Numbered from the stretch's first letter, positions 10,464 through 20,031 are shown. The stretch: DNA of 64,000 bases from Chelatococcus reniformis (GCF_014640075.1 NZ_BMGG01000005.1:271551-335550), one strand, 5' to 3'. Notes: generated from the sequence alone by a model not told the origin. Translations and numbers: made by a program.

Positions 10464-11816
10464 ATGAGCCGGTTCGTGAGCCCAAAGCGCAGCTCCTGCG
10501 TCCTGGCGGGGCTGTTCGCGGCCTTGCTCGGCAACGCCGCCGCTGCACAGACCGGCCCCCACGCGCTGAAGCAGGAATTCGACATCCTCTTCGCCCAGAC
10601 GCTGCGCAATCCGGCCGACCTCGATGCCTCGTTCCGGTTTGCCGAGGTGGCAACCAAGCTGGGCGACTACGAGGCGGCGATCGGCGCGCTCGAGCGCATG
10701 CTGTTTTACAACCCCAATCTGCCGCGGGTGCGCCTCGAGCTCGGCATCCTCTACATGAAGCTCGGATCGTTCGAGATGGCCAAGAGCTATCTCAACACGG
10801 CGATCAGCGCCCCCGACGTGCCGCCCGACGTGCGTGATCGGCTCAACACCTTCCTGGTGGAAGTGGACCGCCGGCTCGAGGTGAACCAGTTCTCGTTCTT
10901 CGGCCAGATGGGCCTGCGCTATCAGACCAACGCCAACGCCTCACCCTCCACCATGCTGGTGAAGGCATTGGGGCAGGATGCGTTCCTTGATCGCCAATAT
11001 GCTCAGAAGCCGGACTGGAACAGCTTCGCGCTCGGCGGCTTCCGCTGGGTGGCGGATCTGGGCACCCAGCGCGGCGACACCTGGGAGACCAATGTCTATT
11101 TCTATGGTGCGCGCCAGTTCGACCTGGGCCGCTTCAATCTGGCCCTCGCCGAGATTCAATCCGGTCCGCGGCTGCCCGTGGCGCCGGAGACCCTGCCGGG
11201 CCTGACCTTCCGCCCCTACGCCATCGCCAACGTCGTCTCGCTCGCCAACGCGCCCTATCAGACCACCGGCGGTGCCGGCGCGGCGCTCAACTGGCGGCTC
11301 TGGGGGGCCGACATGGAGGTGAGCCTCGAATGGCGCAATCGCAACTACCGCAATTCGCGGACCTATCCGCTGTCGTCCGAGCAGAGCGGTGATCTGGTGC
11401 TGGCGGCGTTCTCCACGGCGGGCGTTCTGGCGCCGGGTTGGCGCTGGCAGACGCGCGCCTTTTACGGCAACGCCAATGCGAAGGCCAATTACTACACCTA
11501 CCAGCAAGGCGGCTTCGAGATCCTTCTGCCGTACGAGTTCGACGTGGAGGTGGCCGCGTGGGGCTACGCCAAGCGTTGGACGCTGACGCCCTCGTTCGGC
11601 TTCGCCTACACGCAGTATGATGCGCCGAACTGGCTGATCGACCCCTACCGCGCACGCGTCGACAAGGAGTGGCGGGTCGGTGCCATTCTCGACATGCCGA
11701 TCAACAAGTGGCTCGGCATCGGCCTGCAGGTGTCCTATCTGCGCGACGTGGCCAACATTCCCAACTACTCGCTGAGAGACTTCGTGGTCTCCGGCGGGCC
11801 GACGTTCCGCTTCTGA
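10464..11816 (+). CDS. Slam-like outer-membrane protein: TPR domain plus C-terminal beta-barrel
   Basis: A 450-residue outer-membrane protein. From the ATG at 10464 a signal peptide ends near GNAAAAQ (28). Tetratricopeptide repeats follow at about residues 45-115, including a DYEAAIGALERMLFYNP-type helix pair. A linker (PPDVRDRLNTFLVEVDRR) leads into a barrel from about residue 135, opening GQMGLRYQTNANAS and ending in a C-terminal Phe (GGPTFRF). TPR plus a roughly 14-strand barrel is the architecture of Slam proteins (DUF560), which move TbpB-type and hemophilin-type proteins across the outer membrane. The next gene, 7 bases on, ends in a TbpB-like barrel, the feature Slams recognise. An in-frame GTG at 10335 with a good ribosome binding site could be the real start. 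Confidence 0.7.
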   Translation: MSRFVSPKRSSCVLAGLFAALLGNAAAAQTGPHALKQEFDILFAQTLRNPADLDASFRFAEVATKLGDYEAAIGALERMLFYNPNLPRVRLELGILYMKLGSFEMAKSYLNTAISAPDVPPDVRDRLNTFLVEVDRRLEVNQFSFFGQMGLRYQTNANASPSTMLVKALGQDAFLDRQYAQKPDWNSFALGGFRWVADLGTQRGDTWETNVYFYGARQFDLGRFNLALAEIQSGPRLPVAPETLPGLTFRPYAIANVVSLANAPYQTTGGAGAALNWRLWGADMEVSLEWRNRNYRNSRTYPLSSEQSGDLVLAAFSTAGVLAPGWRWQTRAFYGNANAKANYYTYQQGGFEILLPYEFDVEVAAWGYAKRWTLTPSFGFAYTQYDAPNWLIDPYRARVDKEWRVGAILDMPINKWLGIGLQVSYLRDVANIPNYSLRDFVVSGGPTFRF

Positions 11817-11823
11817 GGGCGCC

Positions 11824-14310
11824 ATGGAAGAGCTAGCGAGGCCCCGGCCGATCCGCACCTTCGCCCGCCTCGGCCGCGGCGCGACCTCGTCGCTCGCCAT
11901 CGTCGCCGCCCTGTTTACAGGCGCCGGACCGGCGCAGGCGGAGAGGGTGGTGGGCAAGGCCGGAGCCGTGAACCCGTCGGTCAAGAGCGGCACCCGGATC
12001 ATCGAGCTCGGCCAGGACATCATCTTCAAGCAGCGCGTCCAGACTTCGGCCGTGGGTACCGCTCAGCTGCTGTTCGTCGACAAGACCACGCTCAACGTGG
12101 GCCCCAACAGCAACCTCGTCATCGACGAATTCGTCTTCAATCCCGCCAGCGGCACCGGCCACATGGCGGCGACGCTCGGCAAGGGCGCGCTCCGCTTCGT
12201 CGGCGGCCAGACGAGTCACACCGAAGGGGTGACCATCCGCACGCCCGTCGCCACGATCGGCATCCGCGGCGGGGTCCTCAATCTGGAGTATGATCCGGCG
12301 ACGCGCTGGTTCCGTGCCATCAACATGTTCGGGCGGCTGACGGTGACCACCGCGGCTGGGACGCAGACGATCACCCGGCCGGGCTTCGCCATCAGTGGCA
12401 CGGCGGGTTCTGCCAGCGCGCCCACGCGGGTGAGCGCGGCCGAAATGGCCCAGGCGACGGCCGCCCTCACCAGCGGGAGCGGCCAAACGGGTGGTGCCAA
12501 GCGCCAGCCGACCGAGACCAGTGTCGCCACTGCCGGTGTCGGGCGCGCCAACGCCGGCACCATCCCGGGCGACGTGCGGCCACCCAACCAGCCGCAGCCG
12601 GTTCCGACCGCCGCCGCACAGTTCAGGACCGGCAATCCCCTGCTGGCGGCGATCACCAATATCTTCCAGCAGGCGGGCACGCAGCAGCAGGAGGTCGCGG
12701 CGGCGCAGTTCGCCGAGCAGAACCGGCCCAGTCCACCGCCGCCTCCGGGGCCGCCGCCGCCGCCCGGGCCGCCGCCTCCCGGGCCGCCGCCGCCTCCGGG
12801 GCCGCCGCCGCCGCCCGGGCCGCCGCCGCCGCCGGGGCCGCCGCCTCCAGGGCCGCCGCCCCCGCCACCACCACCACCCCCCCCGAGCCGGCAGCCGCGG
12901 GCGTTCCGGCTGACGATGGCTCCGGATCCGGCGCTGGGCTCGGGGGTGCCGTATATGCCAGCCGGCTTCGTCGCCGCGGGCACCTTCACCAACTCGGACG
13001 TCGTCGGCTTCGGAGGTGGCTCCGATTCCACCACGTCGCGCGTCATGCAGACCGGGCTCAACATTACGGGCTCGGGCCGGAACCAAGTCTCGACAGTCTA
13101 CGTCATGACGGGGACGGTGAACCCGAATAACGGCGGCACCGTCACCTACCAGGGGATCGACGGCGGCGTGTCGGCAACCTCCCGGCGGGCGGCAAACGGG
13201 CCGATCGGTCGGGCCTCCGGCGGCGTCAGCGGCGCCGCCACGCTCGACGCCGCCAATTTCCCGGCGTCCCTGTCGATCACACAGAACCCTGTCGTGAACG
13301 GGCAGGTGGTGCAGGCTCCGGCGAACTACACGTTCGACGGAGCGCCCACCAACTACCAGTATTCGCAGCGGGCGACGCGGACGAATCCATCTGCTGGTCT
13401 CGGCGACAACCGACCGTCGACGACGCTCATCGGCTACGGCACCGGCCTGATGACGTCGACGAACGCGGACGGAGGGGCCACCACCTCGGCATACATCGGC
13501 GGCGTCGCGGTCGGGCTCGATGCGCTGACCTCGAAGGTCGGGGCCTTCTTTTTCGGCGCCACGGAAGCCTCCGACGCCGAAAAGAACTATACGTTCGGTC
13601 AAGCCCAGAGCCTGGGCGATTCGAGCGCAATTACTTACTCGAACAACAACAAGGGCAGCTACGTCGACTATAACAACTTCGCCGCACGCCGGAGCGACAC
13701 TGCCAGCGCTTCTGCCGAGGGGCTGTTCGTCAATTCGCAAGCGGTCAACGCCGCTCAGTTCCTCACGGCCCAGGGGGTGACCACGCAATGCGCCTGCGAC
13801 TACACGCGCTGGGGCTTCTGGTCGATCGACAGCAGCAGCGGCAGCCTGACGGCGGGCCCGACTGACAAGCTCCACCTGGGCACCTGGGTTGCCGGCGAGC
13901 CGACGGCGGCGGTCGACATTCCCACCCAGGGTGTGGCGACTTACGTCGGCCACACGGTCGCATCGATCCGCAACGGCGAGAGCGAATATGTCGCCGCGTC
14001 GAACTTCAGCAACCGGGTCGATTTCGCGCAGGGCCAGGGCACTGTGACCATCGACAATCTCGACGGCTACCGCTACGGCGGCGGTGTCACGCCGAACGTG
14101 ATGCTGCAGCCCGGTGCCAACCTCTTCAGCAGCACTCAGCCGCTCGCTGGCACGCCGTTGGGAGGCGGCACCGCCGACGGCGGCCCGAGCGCCCTCCTGG
14201 TGGGCCAGTTCTATAAGGGCACTGCCGGCCCGGCGTCCGAGATGGGCGGCTTCATTGCCATCAACGGCCAGAACTACATGGGGCAGGGCATCTTCGTCGG
14301 TCGCCGCTGA
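11824..14310 (+). CDS. FecR-domain protein with Pro/Gly linker and TbpB-like C-terminal barrel (putative Slam substrate)
   Basis: An 828-residue exported protein. Signal peptide ends at AQA (39) with no lipobox Cys, so it is not a lipoprotein. A secreted FecR domain spans about 45-190 (VNPSVKSGTRIIELGQDIIF, DKTTLNVGPNSNLVIDEFVF, TPVATIGIRGG). A spacer leads to a PPG/PPPPG tract (304-354). A long beta-rich region follows, with an Asn/Ser/Gly-rich middle. The last 130 residues resemble a TbpB/hemophilin-type 8-strand barrel, closing with LLVGQFYKGTAGPASEMGGF and a GRR end. It lies 7 bases after the Slam-like gene, so the pair is probably an exporter and its cargo. The FecR domain here is a stand-alone secreted type, not a sigma regulator. 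Its ligand is unknown. Confidence 0.7.
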   Translation: MEELARPRPIRTFARLGRGATSSLAIVAALFTGAGPAQAERVVGKAGAVNPSVKSGTRIIELGQDIIFKQRVQTSAVGTAQLLFVDKTTLNVGPNSNLVIDEFVFNPASGTGHMAATLGKGALRFVGGQTSHTEGVTIRTPVATIGIRGGVLNLEYDPATRWFRAINMFGRLTVTTAAGTQTITRPGFAISGTAGSASAPTRVSAAEMAQATAALTSGSGQTGGAKRQPTETSVATAGVGRANAGTIPGDVRPPNQPQPVPTAAAQFRTGNPLLAAITNIFQQAGTQQQEVAAAQFAEQNRPSPPPPPGPPPPPGPPPPGPPPPPGPPPPPGPPPPPGPPPPGPPPPPPPPPPPSRQPRAFRLTMAPDPALGSGVPYMPAGFVAAGTFTNSDVVGFGGGSDSTTSRVMQTGLNITGSGRNQVSTVYVMTGTVNPNNGGTVTYQGIDGGVSATSRRAANGPIGRASGGVSGAATLDAANFPASLSITQNPVVNGQVVQAPANYTFDGAPTNYQYSQRATRTNPSAGLGDNRPSTTLIGYGTGLMTSTNADGGATTSAYIGGVAVGLDALTSKVGAFFFGATEASDAEKNYTFGQAQSLGDSSAITYSNNNKGSYVDYNNFAARRSDTASASAEGLFVNSQAVNAAQFLTAQGVTTQCACDYTRWGFWSIDSSSGSLTAGPTDKLHLGTWVAGEPTAAVDIPTQGVATYVGHTVASIRNGESEYVAASNFSNRVDFAQGQGTVTIDNLDGYRYGGGVTPNVMLQPGANLFSSTQPLAGTPLGGGTADGGPSALLVGQFYKGTAGPASEMGGFIAINGQNYMGQGIFVGRR
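12727..12885 (+). repeat. Pro/Gly-rich coding repeat
   Basis: Tandem CCG/GGG codons encode repeated PPPPPG and PPPPG units and end in a run of eleven prolines (residues 304-354 of the FecR/TbpB-like protein). It is a rigid linker between the N-terminal FecR domain and the C-terminal surface part, and the tract is likely to vary in length by slippage. Confidence 0.9.
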
Positions 14311-14334
14311 CCCCTCGGCGGCGCGCGGACCGCC

Positions 14335-15897
14335 ATGGCGACATTCGAGTGGATCATCGCGTTATTGCTGGCGGCCGCGCTGCTGGCCGTCCTCGCCCGC
14401 AGGATGGGGATCCCTTATCCGACCCTGCTCGCGCTCGGCGGCGCCTGTCTCGCGCTTCTGCCTCAAAGCCCGAACTGGACGCTTGAGCCCGAGTTGGCGC
14501 TGGCGCTCTTCGTCGCGCCCGTCCTGCTCGATGCCGCCTACGACACGTCGACGCGTGACCTGCGCGCCAACTGGCTGCCGATCGCCGGTCTCGCCATCTG
14601 TGCCGTTTGTCTCACCACACTCGCCGTCGCGGTGACGGCGCGGCTGTTGCTGCCGGAGATGCCCTGGGCGATTGCGATCGCGCTTGGCGCCATTCTCGCG
14701 CCGCCGGATGCGGCCGCAGTCTCGGCGGTGATGCGGCAGGTTGGCCTGCCCCACCGTCTGCTCAAGATCATCGAGGGTGAGAGCCTGCTCAACGACGCGA
14801 CGGCGCTGCTGATCTATCGGCTGGCGATCGGCACGGCGGTGGCGCAGGGCCTCTCGGACCTTTCCCTAGCGCCTGCCCTCGCCCTCGGCGTGGTCGGCAG
14901 CGTGCTGGCGGGCTGGGCTCTCGGACGCCTGCTGTCGTGGGTCATCGGCCTGTTCGAGGACGCTCCGACCGCGATCATCGTCCAGTTCGCGACGACCTTC
15001 GGGGTGTGGATCCTGGCGGAGCGAATGGGGCTCTCCGCCATCCTCACCATCGTCGTCTACGCCATCGTCATCGCCCGTACCTCGCCGATACGCACCCCGG
15101 CGCGGCTCCGCGTTCCGGCCTATGCCGTCTGGGAAACGGTCGTCTTCGTCCTGAACGCATTTGCGTTTGTGCTGATCGGCATGCAGATCGGACCGATCTG
15201 GCGGCGTCTCGATCCCTCAGAGCACGCCGCCTACGGAGTGTTCGCGCTGGCGGCCCTGGCCACGGTGGTGGCGATCCGCTTCGTCTGGGTTGCCGGCTAC
15301 GGCGGCGCCATCCGCTTGAAGATGGCGCTTCGCGGCTCTCCCGCGGGGAGGAGGCCGGAGGTATCGAGCGCGCGCAACGCGCTGGTGATGTCGTGGTCCG
15401 GGATGAGGGGAATCGTCACTCTGGCGGCCGCCTTCGCCATTCCCGAGACGTTGCGCGACGGCTCGCCATTCCCGCACCGCGACCTGATCCTCCTGACGGC
15501 CTTCGTGGTCGTGCTCGGCACCCTGGTGATCCAAGGTCTGACCTTGAAGCCGCTGATCAGAGCCTTGAGAATGAGCGACGACGATCCCGTCGGGCACGAG
15601 ATTGGCCGGGCGCGGGCCGAAGCCTATCGTGCGGCGCTGGCGGCCATCGACGCAGACCACTCCCTGGAGGCAGACGTCCTGCGCAAGGAATACTCCGGAC
15701 TGATCGAGCAGGCTGATCGCCACCCGCATGGTCTGGCGCCCGGCGAATTGCCGGGCGACCCACTGCGTCGCCGCGCCATCCGGGCGGCACGGCAGAGGGC
15801 CTATGACATGAGGCGGCGGGGCGAGATTGGCGACGATGCCTACCATGCCCTGGAGGAGGAGTTCGACTGGGCCGAATTGAGCGCGGAGCGCAACTGA
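14335..15897 (+). CDS. CPA1-family Na+(or K+)/H+ antiporter
   Basis: A 520-residue inner-membrane antiporter with about 12 membrane segments in the first 400 residues and a cytoplasmic tail of about 110 residues. Family motifs are LALFVAPVLLDAAYD near the N-terminus, ALGAILAPPDAAAVSAV in helix 5 (the usual TDPVAV core reads PPDAAAV) and the ion-binding EGESLLNDATALLIY (ND motif). A later WSGMRGIVTLAAAFAIP is also typical. It exchanges a monovalent cation for protons for pH and sodium homeostasis. The ATG lies 24 bases after the previous stop, so it may be cotranscribed with the Slam-like pair. The functional link is unclear. Confidence 0.88.
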   Translation: MATFEWIIALLLAAALLAVLARRMGIPYPTLLALGGACLALLPQSPNWTLEPELALALFVAPVLLDAAYDTSTRDLRANWLPIAGLAICAVCLTTLAVAVTARLLLPEMPWAIAIALGAILAPPDAAAVSAVMRQVGLPHRLLKIIEGESLLNDATALLIYRLAIGTAVAQGLSDLSLAPALALGVVGSVLAGWALGRLLSWVIGLFEDAPTAIIVQFATTFGVWILAERMGLSAILTIVVYAIVIARTSPIRTPARLRVPAYAVWETVVFVLNAFAFVLIGMQIGPIWRRLDPSEHAAYGVFALAALATVVAIRFVWVAGYGGAIRLKMALRGSPAGRRPEVSSARNALVMSWSGMRGIVTLAAAFAIPETLRDGSPFPHRDLILLTAFVVVLGTLVIQGLTLKPLIRALRMSDDDPVGHEIGRARAEAYRAALAAIDADHSLEADVLRKEYSGLIEQADRHPHGLAPGELPGDPLRRRAIRAARQRAYDMRRRGEIGDDAYHALEEEFDWAELSAERN

Positions 15898-15906
15898 TGG
15901 CGACCC

Positions 15907-17145
15907 ATGGCTGAGGGCATGGATCTCGATGTGGCGGTGATCGGCGCCGGGGCGGCGGGGCTGGCGGCGGCGCGCACGCTCGTCGACGCCGGCATCGACA
16001 CGCTCGTCGTGGAGGCCCGGCCACGCGTCGGCGGCCGCGCCTGGACGGCGCTCCACGTGGCCACGCCGCTCGATCTCGGCTGTGGCTGGCTGCATTCCGC
16101 CGAGGTCAATCCGTGGACGACGATGGCCCGCCGGATGGGCTTCACGGTCGACCGCACGCCCTCGCGCTGGGGCGAGCAATACCATGGGCTCGGCTTCTCA
16201 CCTGCCGAGCAAGAGGCGTTTCACGAGGCGGCAACCGCCTTCTACGCGCGTCTGGGGGCGGCGGCACACGCGGGGGCCGAAGGGCGCGCCTCCGGCCTGC
16301 TCGACCCGGGCGGCCGCTGGAACGCCCTGCTGGGGGCCATCGGCACCTATATCGATGGGGCCGAACTCGACCGCATTTCGATCATCGACCATGAGCGCTA
16401 TGCGGACACCCAGGCGAACTGGCGCGTCCGCGAGGGCTATGGCACTGCCGTTGCCGCGATGGGGCACGGGCTGGCGCTGACGCTCGACTGTCCCGTCACC
16501 ACGGTCGACAGCCGCGGCCCGTGTATTCGCCTGGCGACGCCGCACGGGGATATCCTGGCGCGCGCCGTCGTCGTGACCGTGCCGACCACCGTACTCGCCA
16601 CGGAGCGCCTGACCTTTTTGCCGGCGCGGCCCGACAAGCTCGCGGCCGCGCATGGCCTGCCGCTCGGCGTCGCCAACAAGCTGATGCTCCGGGTCAAGGT
16701 GCCGGAGCACCTGCCACAGGATGCGCATGTGTTCGGCTCGACCACGCGTGTCGCCACCGGCAGTTACCATCTGCGGCCGCTCGGCCGGCCGACCGTGGAA
16801 GGATATTACGGCGGCGAGCTTGCCAAGGAGCTGGAGCGCGGCGGCATTGCCGCCTTCACAGCCTTCGCCCTCGACGAACTGGCCGGGCTCTTCGGCGCCG
16901 AGATCCGGGCCAAGCTGGAACCGATCGTGGCCACCGCATGGAGCCGCGATCCGTTCAGCCTGGGCAGCTATTCGCACGCGCTGCCGGGCCATGCGGACGA
17001 CCGCCAGGTGCTGGCCGCCGACATCGACGGGCGGATCTACTTCGCCGGCGAGGCCTGCTCACGGCACGACTATTCGACCGCCCACGGCGCTTATCGGACC
17101 GGGGTGGCAGCGGCGAGGGCCATCATTGCCGCCCGGGCCGGCTGA
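15907..17145 (+). CDS. Flavin monoamine oxidase-family oxidoreductase
   Basis: A 412-residue FAD-dependent amine oxidase. The N-terminal Rossmann fingerprint AVIGAGAAGLAAARTLVDAG and the following VEARPRVGGR bind FAD. A second FAD contact appears at the C-terminus in IYFAGEACSRHDYSTAHGAY. The family oxidises primary amines, polyamines or amino-acid side chains to imines with release of hydrogen peroxide. The start at 15907 follows the antiporter stop by 9 bases. Downstream, after 189 bases, comes a NitT/TauT-type importer, and a joint role in uptake and oxidation of a small amine is possible but not shown. The gap 17146-17334 contains no recognisable element. Confidence 0.85.
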   Translation: MAEGMDLDVAVIGAGAAGLAAARTLVDAGIDTLVVEARPRVGGRAWTALHVATPLDLGCGWLHSAEVNPWTTMARRMGFTVDRTPSRWGEQYHGLGFSPAEQEAFHEAATAFYARLGAAAHAGAEGRASGLLDPGGRWNALLGAIGTYIDGAELDRISIIDHERYADTQANWRVREGYGTAVAAMGHGLALTLDCPVTTVDSRGPCIRLATPHGDILARAVVVTVPTTVLATERLTFLPARPDKLAAAHGLPLGVANKLMLRVKVPEHLPQDAHVFGSTTRVATGSYHLRPLGRPTVEGYYGGELAKELERGGIAAFTAFALDELAGLFGAEIRAKLEPIVATAWSRDPFSLGSYSHALPGHADDRQVLAADIDGRIYFAGEACSRHDYSTAHGAYRTGVAAARAIIAARAG

Positions 17146-17334
17146 GGCGGTGGGGAGCGACACGGCCGCCTTGCGAGAGCATCGCCCGTGCCGGATCGAG
17201 GTGAAGCTCCACCCGCCTGACGTGCGCAGGATGGCGGCGCTGCCGGCCTTGACGCGCCTCGGCCCGGTTCTTATGGCGGAGCCGGGGCGTTAAGCTGCGG
17301 CAGAGCAAGCCGGGTCGGGCGTGGCGGAGGAAGC

Positions 17335-18186
17335 ATGGGTGTGGTCGCCGCGCAGGTTCCGCTCGGGACGGCGCTGACGGGGTCCGCGGTCACGCTCGCC
17401 GGGCTGCGCATCGCCTTCCCGGCGCCGCGCCGGCGGGAGCCGCCCTTCACGGCCGTTGACGGCGTCGACCTCGAGGTGGCTACCGGCGAGTTCGTGGCCA
17501 TCGTCGGGCCCACCGGCTGCGGCAAGTCCACCCTGCTCAATGCGGCCGCCGGCCTGCTGGTACCGAGCGCCGGCCGTGTCGCCATCTTCGGCGAACCGCT
17601 CGCCGGGCTGAACCGCCGGGCCGGCTACCTGTTCCAGGCCGATGCGCTGCTGCCGTGGCGGACTGCGCTCGACAACGTCGCGGTCGGCCTCGAGGTGGCG
17701 GGCGTCCCCACCGGCGAGGCGCGGGCACGCGCTCGCGGTTGGCTTGACCGTGTCGGGCTCGCGGCTTTCCTCCAGCGCTACCCGCACATGCTGTCGGGCG
17801 GTCAGAGAAAGCGCGTCGGGCTCGCCCAGGTGCTGATCCGCGACCCCGAGATCCTGCTGATGGACGAGCCGTTCGGGCCCCTCGATGCCCTGACCCGGCA
17901 GTTCATGGGCAACTTGCTGCTCGAGCTGTGGGGCGCCGCGCGCAAGGCCGTCCTGTTCGTGACCCACGACTTGGAGGAGGCGATCGCGCTGGCCGATCGC
18001 GTCGTCATCATGGGGGCGGGCCCCGCCGCGCGCATTATCGGCGAATGGCGTGTCGAGCTGCCGCGCCCGCGCGACATTGCCGAAGTGCGCCTGGAACCTG
18101 ATTTTCACCGACTCTACCGGGACATCTGGTCGACGCTGCGCGACGAGGTGGCGAAGACCTACGCGCGCGGGGAGGGGCCGCTATGA
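17335..18186 (+). CDS. ABC transporter ATP-binding protein, NitT/TauT family
   Basis: A 283-residue ATPase. Walker A GPTGCGKST (about residues 60-68), Q-loop FQADALLPWR, signature LSGGQRKRVGLAQ, Walker B ILLMDEPFGPLDA and switch His in VTHDLEEA are all intact. The DEPFGPLDALTR variant is typical of nitrate, sulfonate, taurine and thiamine-precursor importers. The GTGTGG-rich start has GGAGGAAGC upstream. The stop overlaps the permease start by 4 bases. First gene of a three-gene importer (ATPase, permease, binding protein). Confidence 0.92.
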   Translation: MGVVAAQVPLGTALTGSAVTLAGLRIAFPAPRRREPPFTAVDGVDLEVATGEFVAIVGPTGCGKSTLLNAAAGLLVPSAGRVAIFGEPLAGLNRRAGYLFQADALLPWRTALDNVAVGLEVAGVPTGEARARARGWLDRVGLAAFLQRYPHMLSGGQRKRVGLAQVLIRDPEILLMDEPFGPLDALTRQFMGNLLLELWGAARKAVLFVTHDLEEAIALADRVVIMGAGPAARIIGEWRVELPRPRDIAEVRLEPDFHRLYRDIWSTLRDEVAKTYARGEGPL

Positions 18187-18992
18187 CCCGGCCGAAGCTG
18201 CTCGCGCTGCGGGTCGCCGTGGCCGTGGTGCTGATCGCCATGTGGCACGTGGGCAGCACCGTGCGCATTCCCGCCGGCGTTGTCTCCGCCAAGGCCGTCT
18301 TTCCGCTCGACCCGTTCTTCTTCTCCACGCCGCTCGCCGTCTTCGAGCGGACTTGGCGCGATTTCGCCAGCGGCGTCATCTGGTACCACCTGGGTGTCAC
18401 GCTGCTGGAAACCGTGCTCGCCTTCGTCATCGGGGCGGTGGGCGGCGTGCTGATCGGCTTCTGGTTCGCCCGCCAGCACACCGTCGCTGCGGTGTTCGAC
18501 CCCTATGTGAAGGCGGCCAACGCCCTGCCGCGCGTCGTGTTGGCGCCCATCTTCGCGCTGTGGCTCGGCCTGGGCATCTGGTCGAAGGTGGCACTGGGCG
18601 TCACGCTGGTGTTCTTCATCGTCTTCTTCAACGTCTACCAGGGCGTGAAGGAGGTGAGCCCCACCGTGCTCGCCAATGCACGCATGCTGGGCATGAGCGA
18701 GCGCCAGCTGCTGCGCCACGTGTACTGGCCGTCGGCGCTCACCTGGGTGTTCTCCTCGCTGCACACGGCGGTGGGCTTCGCCCTGGTCGGCGCCGTCGTC
18801 GGTGAATATCTGGGATCGGCCGCCGGGCTCGGCTACCGCATCCAGCAGGCGGAAGGCGTGTTCGATGTCGCCGGGGTGTTCTCCGGCATGCTGGTGCTGG
18901 CAGTATTCGTCATCCTGATCGATGCCGGCGTCAGCGCCATCGAGAACAGGCTGCTGGCGTGGCGGCCGGCGGCCGTCGCCGAGCGGCCATGA
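18183..18992 (+). CDS. ABC transporter permease, NitT/TauT family
   Basis: A 269-residue inner-membrane permease with about six membrane segments of the SsuC/TauC type. The conserved cytoplasmic coupling loop is seen in the KAANALPRVVLAPIFALWLG stretch, with the later EVSPTVLANARMLGMSERQL segment also typical. The ATG overlaps the ATPase gene by ATGA, and the gene ends 13 bases before the binding protein. With its neighbours it forms a high-affinity importer of a small organic solute. Confidence 0.92.
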   Translation: MTRPKLLALRVAVAVVLIAMWHVGSTVRIPAGVVSAKAVFPLDPFFFSTPLAVFERTWRDFASGVIWYHLGVTLLETVLAFVIGAVGGVLIGFWFARQHTVAAVFDPYVKAANALPRVVLAPIFALWLGLGIWSKVALGVTLVFFIVFFNVYQGVKEVSPTVLANARMLGMSERQLLRHVYWPSALTWVFSSLHTAVGFALVGAVVGEYLGSAAGLGYRIQQAEGVFDVAGVFSGMLVLAVFVILIDAGVSAIENRLLAWRPAAVAERP

Positions 18993-19005
18993 CAGGGAGG
19001 CTCCC

Positions 19006-20031
19006 ATGAGACTGTTCGCGAAAGCCGCGGCGCTGACGATGCTCGGCATACTTGCGGTGGCCTCGCCCGCCGGGGCGCAGCAGGCCGAAATGCCTAAGCT
19101 CACGCTGGGCGTGGGCGGTAAGACGCTCTTGTATTATCTGCCGCTGACCATCGCCGAGCGCAACGGCTACTTCAAGGACGAGGGGCTTACGGTCACCATC
19201 AACGACTTCGGCGGCGGGGCCAAATCGCTGCAGGCGCTGATCGGCAGCTCGGTCGACGTGGTGACCGGCGCCTACGAGCACACCATCCGCATGCAGGCCA
19301 AGGGCCAGAGCATCGTCTCGGTGATCGAGCTGGGGCGCTATCCCGGCATCGTGCTCGCCGTGCGCAAGGAGAGGGCCGATACCTACAAGACCATCGCCGA
19401 CCTGAAGGGCGCCAAGATCGGTGTGACCGCGCCGGGCTCGTCCACCAATTTCTTCGTCGACTTCCTGCTCGCCAAGAACGGTCTCAAGCCGCAGGACGTG
19501 TCCTTCGTCGGTGTGGGCGGCGGCCTCTCCGCCGTGGCACAGATGACCCATGGCCAGATCGACGCCATCTCCAACCTCGATCCGGTCATCACCAAGCTGG
19601 AGAGCGACGGGGCCATTACCGTGCTGGCCGACAGCCGCACGGAAGAGGGCAACGCGAGGATCTTCGGCGGCACCAATCCGGCGGCCGTGCTCTACATGAA
19701 GAGTGACTTCGTCGCGGCCAACCCGGTGACCACGCAGAAGCTGGTCAACGCCTTCTACCGCGCGCTGAAGTGGCTGCATGCGGCGACACCCGAGGACGTG
19801 GCCAGGGTGGTGCCCGAGGACTACCTGCTCGGCGACCGGGCGCTCTACGTGGCCGCGGTGAAGGCCTCGAAGCCAACCTATTCGGTGACGGGGATCGTTT
19901 CGGACGCGGGCATGAAGAATGCGCTCGGCATGCTCACCGCCTTCGACCCGGAACTGGCCGGCGCGGCGATCGACCTGGCGCGCACCTTCGACGGTCGCTT
20001 CGTGGCAAGGGCGACGGAGGCGACAAAGTGA
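19006..20031 (+). CDS. ABC transporter substrate-binding protein, NitT/TauT family
   Basis: A 341-residue periplasmic protein with signal peptide (cleavage near SPAGAQQA) and the NMT1/SsuA-type fold: LGVGGKTLLYYLPLTIAERN at the N-terminus, GYFKDEGLTV, the GGAKSLQALIGSSVDVVTG hinge and TAPGSSTNFFVDFLLAKNG. The start at 19006 has GGGAGG 6 bases upstream. Ligands in this family include nitrate, aliphatic sulfonates, taurine, phthalate and pyrimidine precursors. The sequence does not decide among them. The flavin amine oxidase gene upstream suggests, weakly, a nitrogenous ligand. Confidence 0.9.
   Translation: MRLFAKAAALTMLGILAVASPAGAQQAEMPKLTLGVGGKTLLYYLPLTIAERNGYFKDEGLTVTINDFGGGAKSLQALIGSSVDVVTGAYEHTIRMQAKGQSIVSVIELGRYPGIVLAVRKERADTYKTIADLKGAKIGVTAPGSSTNFFVDFLLAKNGLKPQDVSFVGVGGGLSAVAQMTHGQIDAISNLDPVITKLESDGAITVLADSRTEEGNARIFGGTNPAAVLYMKSDFVAANPVTTQKLVNAFYRALKWLHAATPEDVARVVPEDYLLGDRALYVAAVKASKPTYSVTGIVSDAGMKNALGMLTAFDPELAGAAIDLARTFDGRFVARATEATK

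Noticed and set aside
17146-17334. Riboswitch (TPP type) before the NitT/TauT importer
   Set aside because: The gap lacks the conserved CUGAGA and ACCUG core elements. Nothing structured was convincing.
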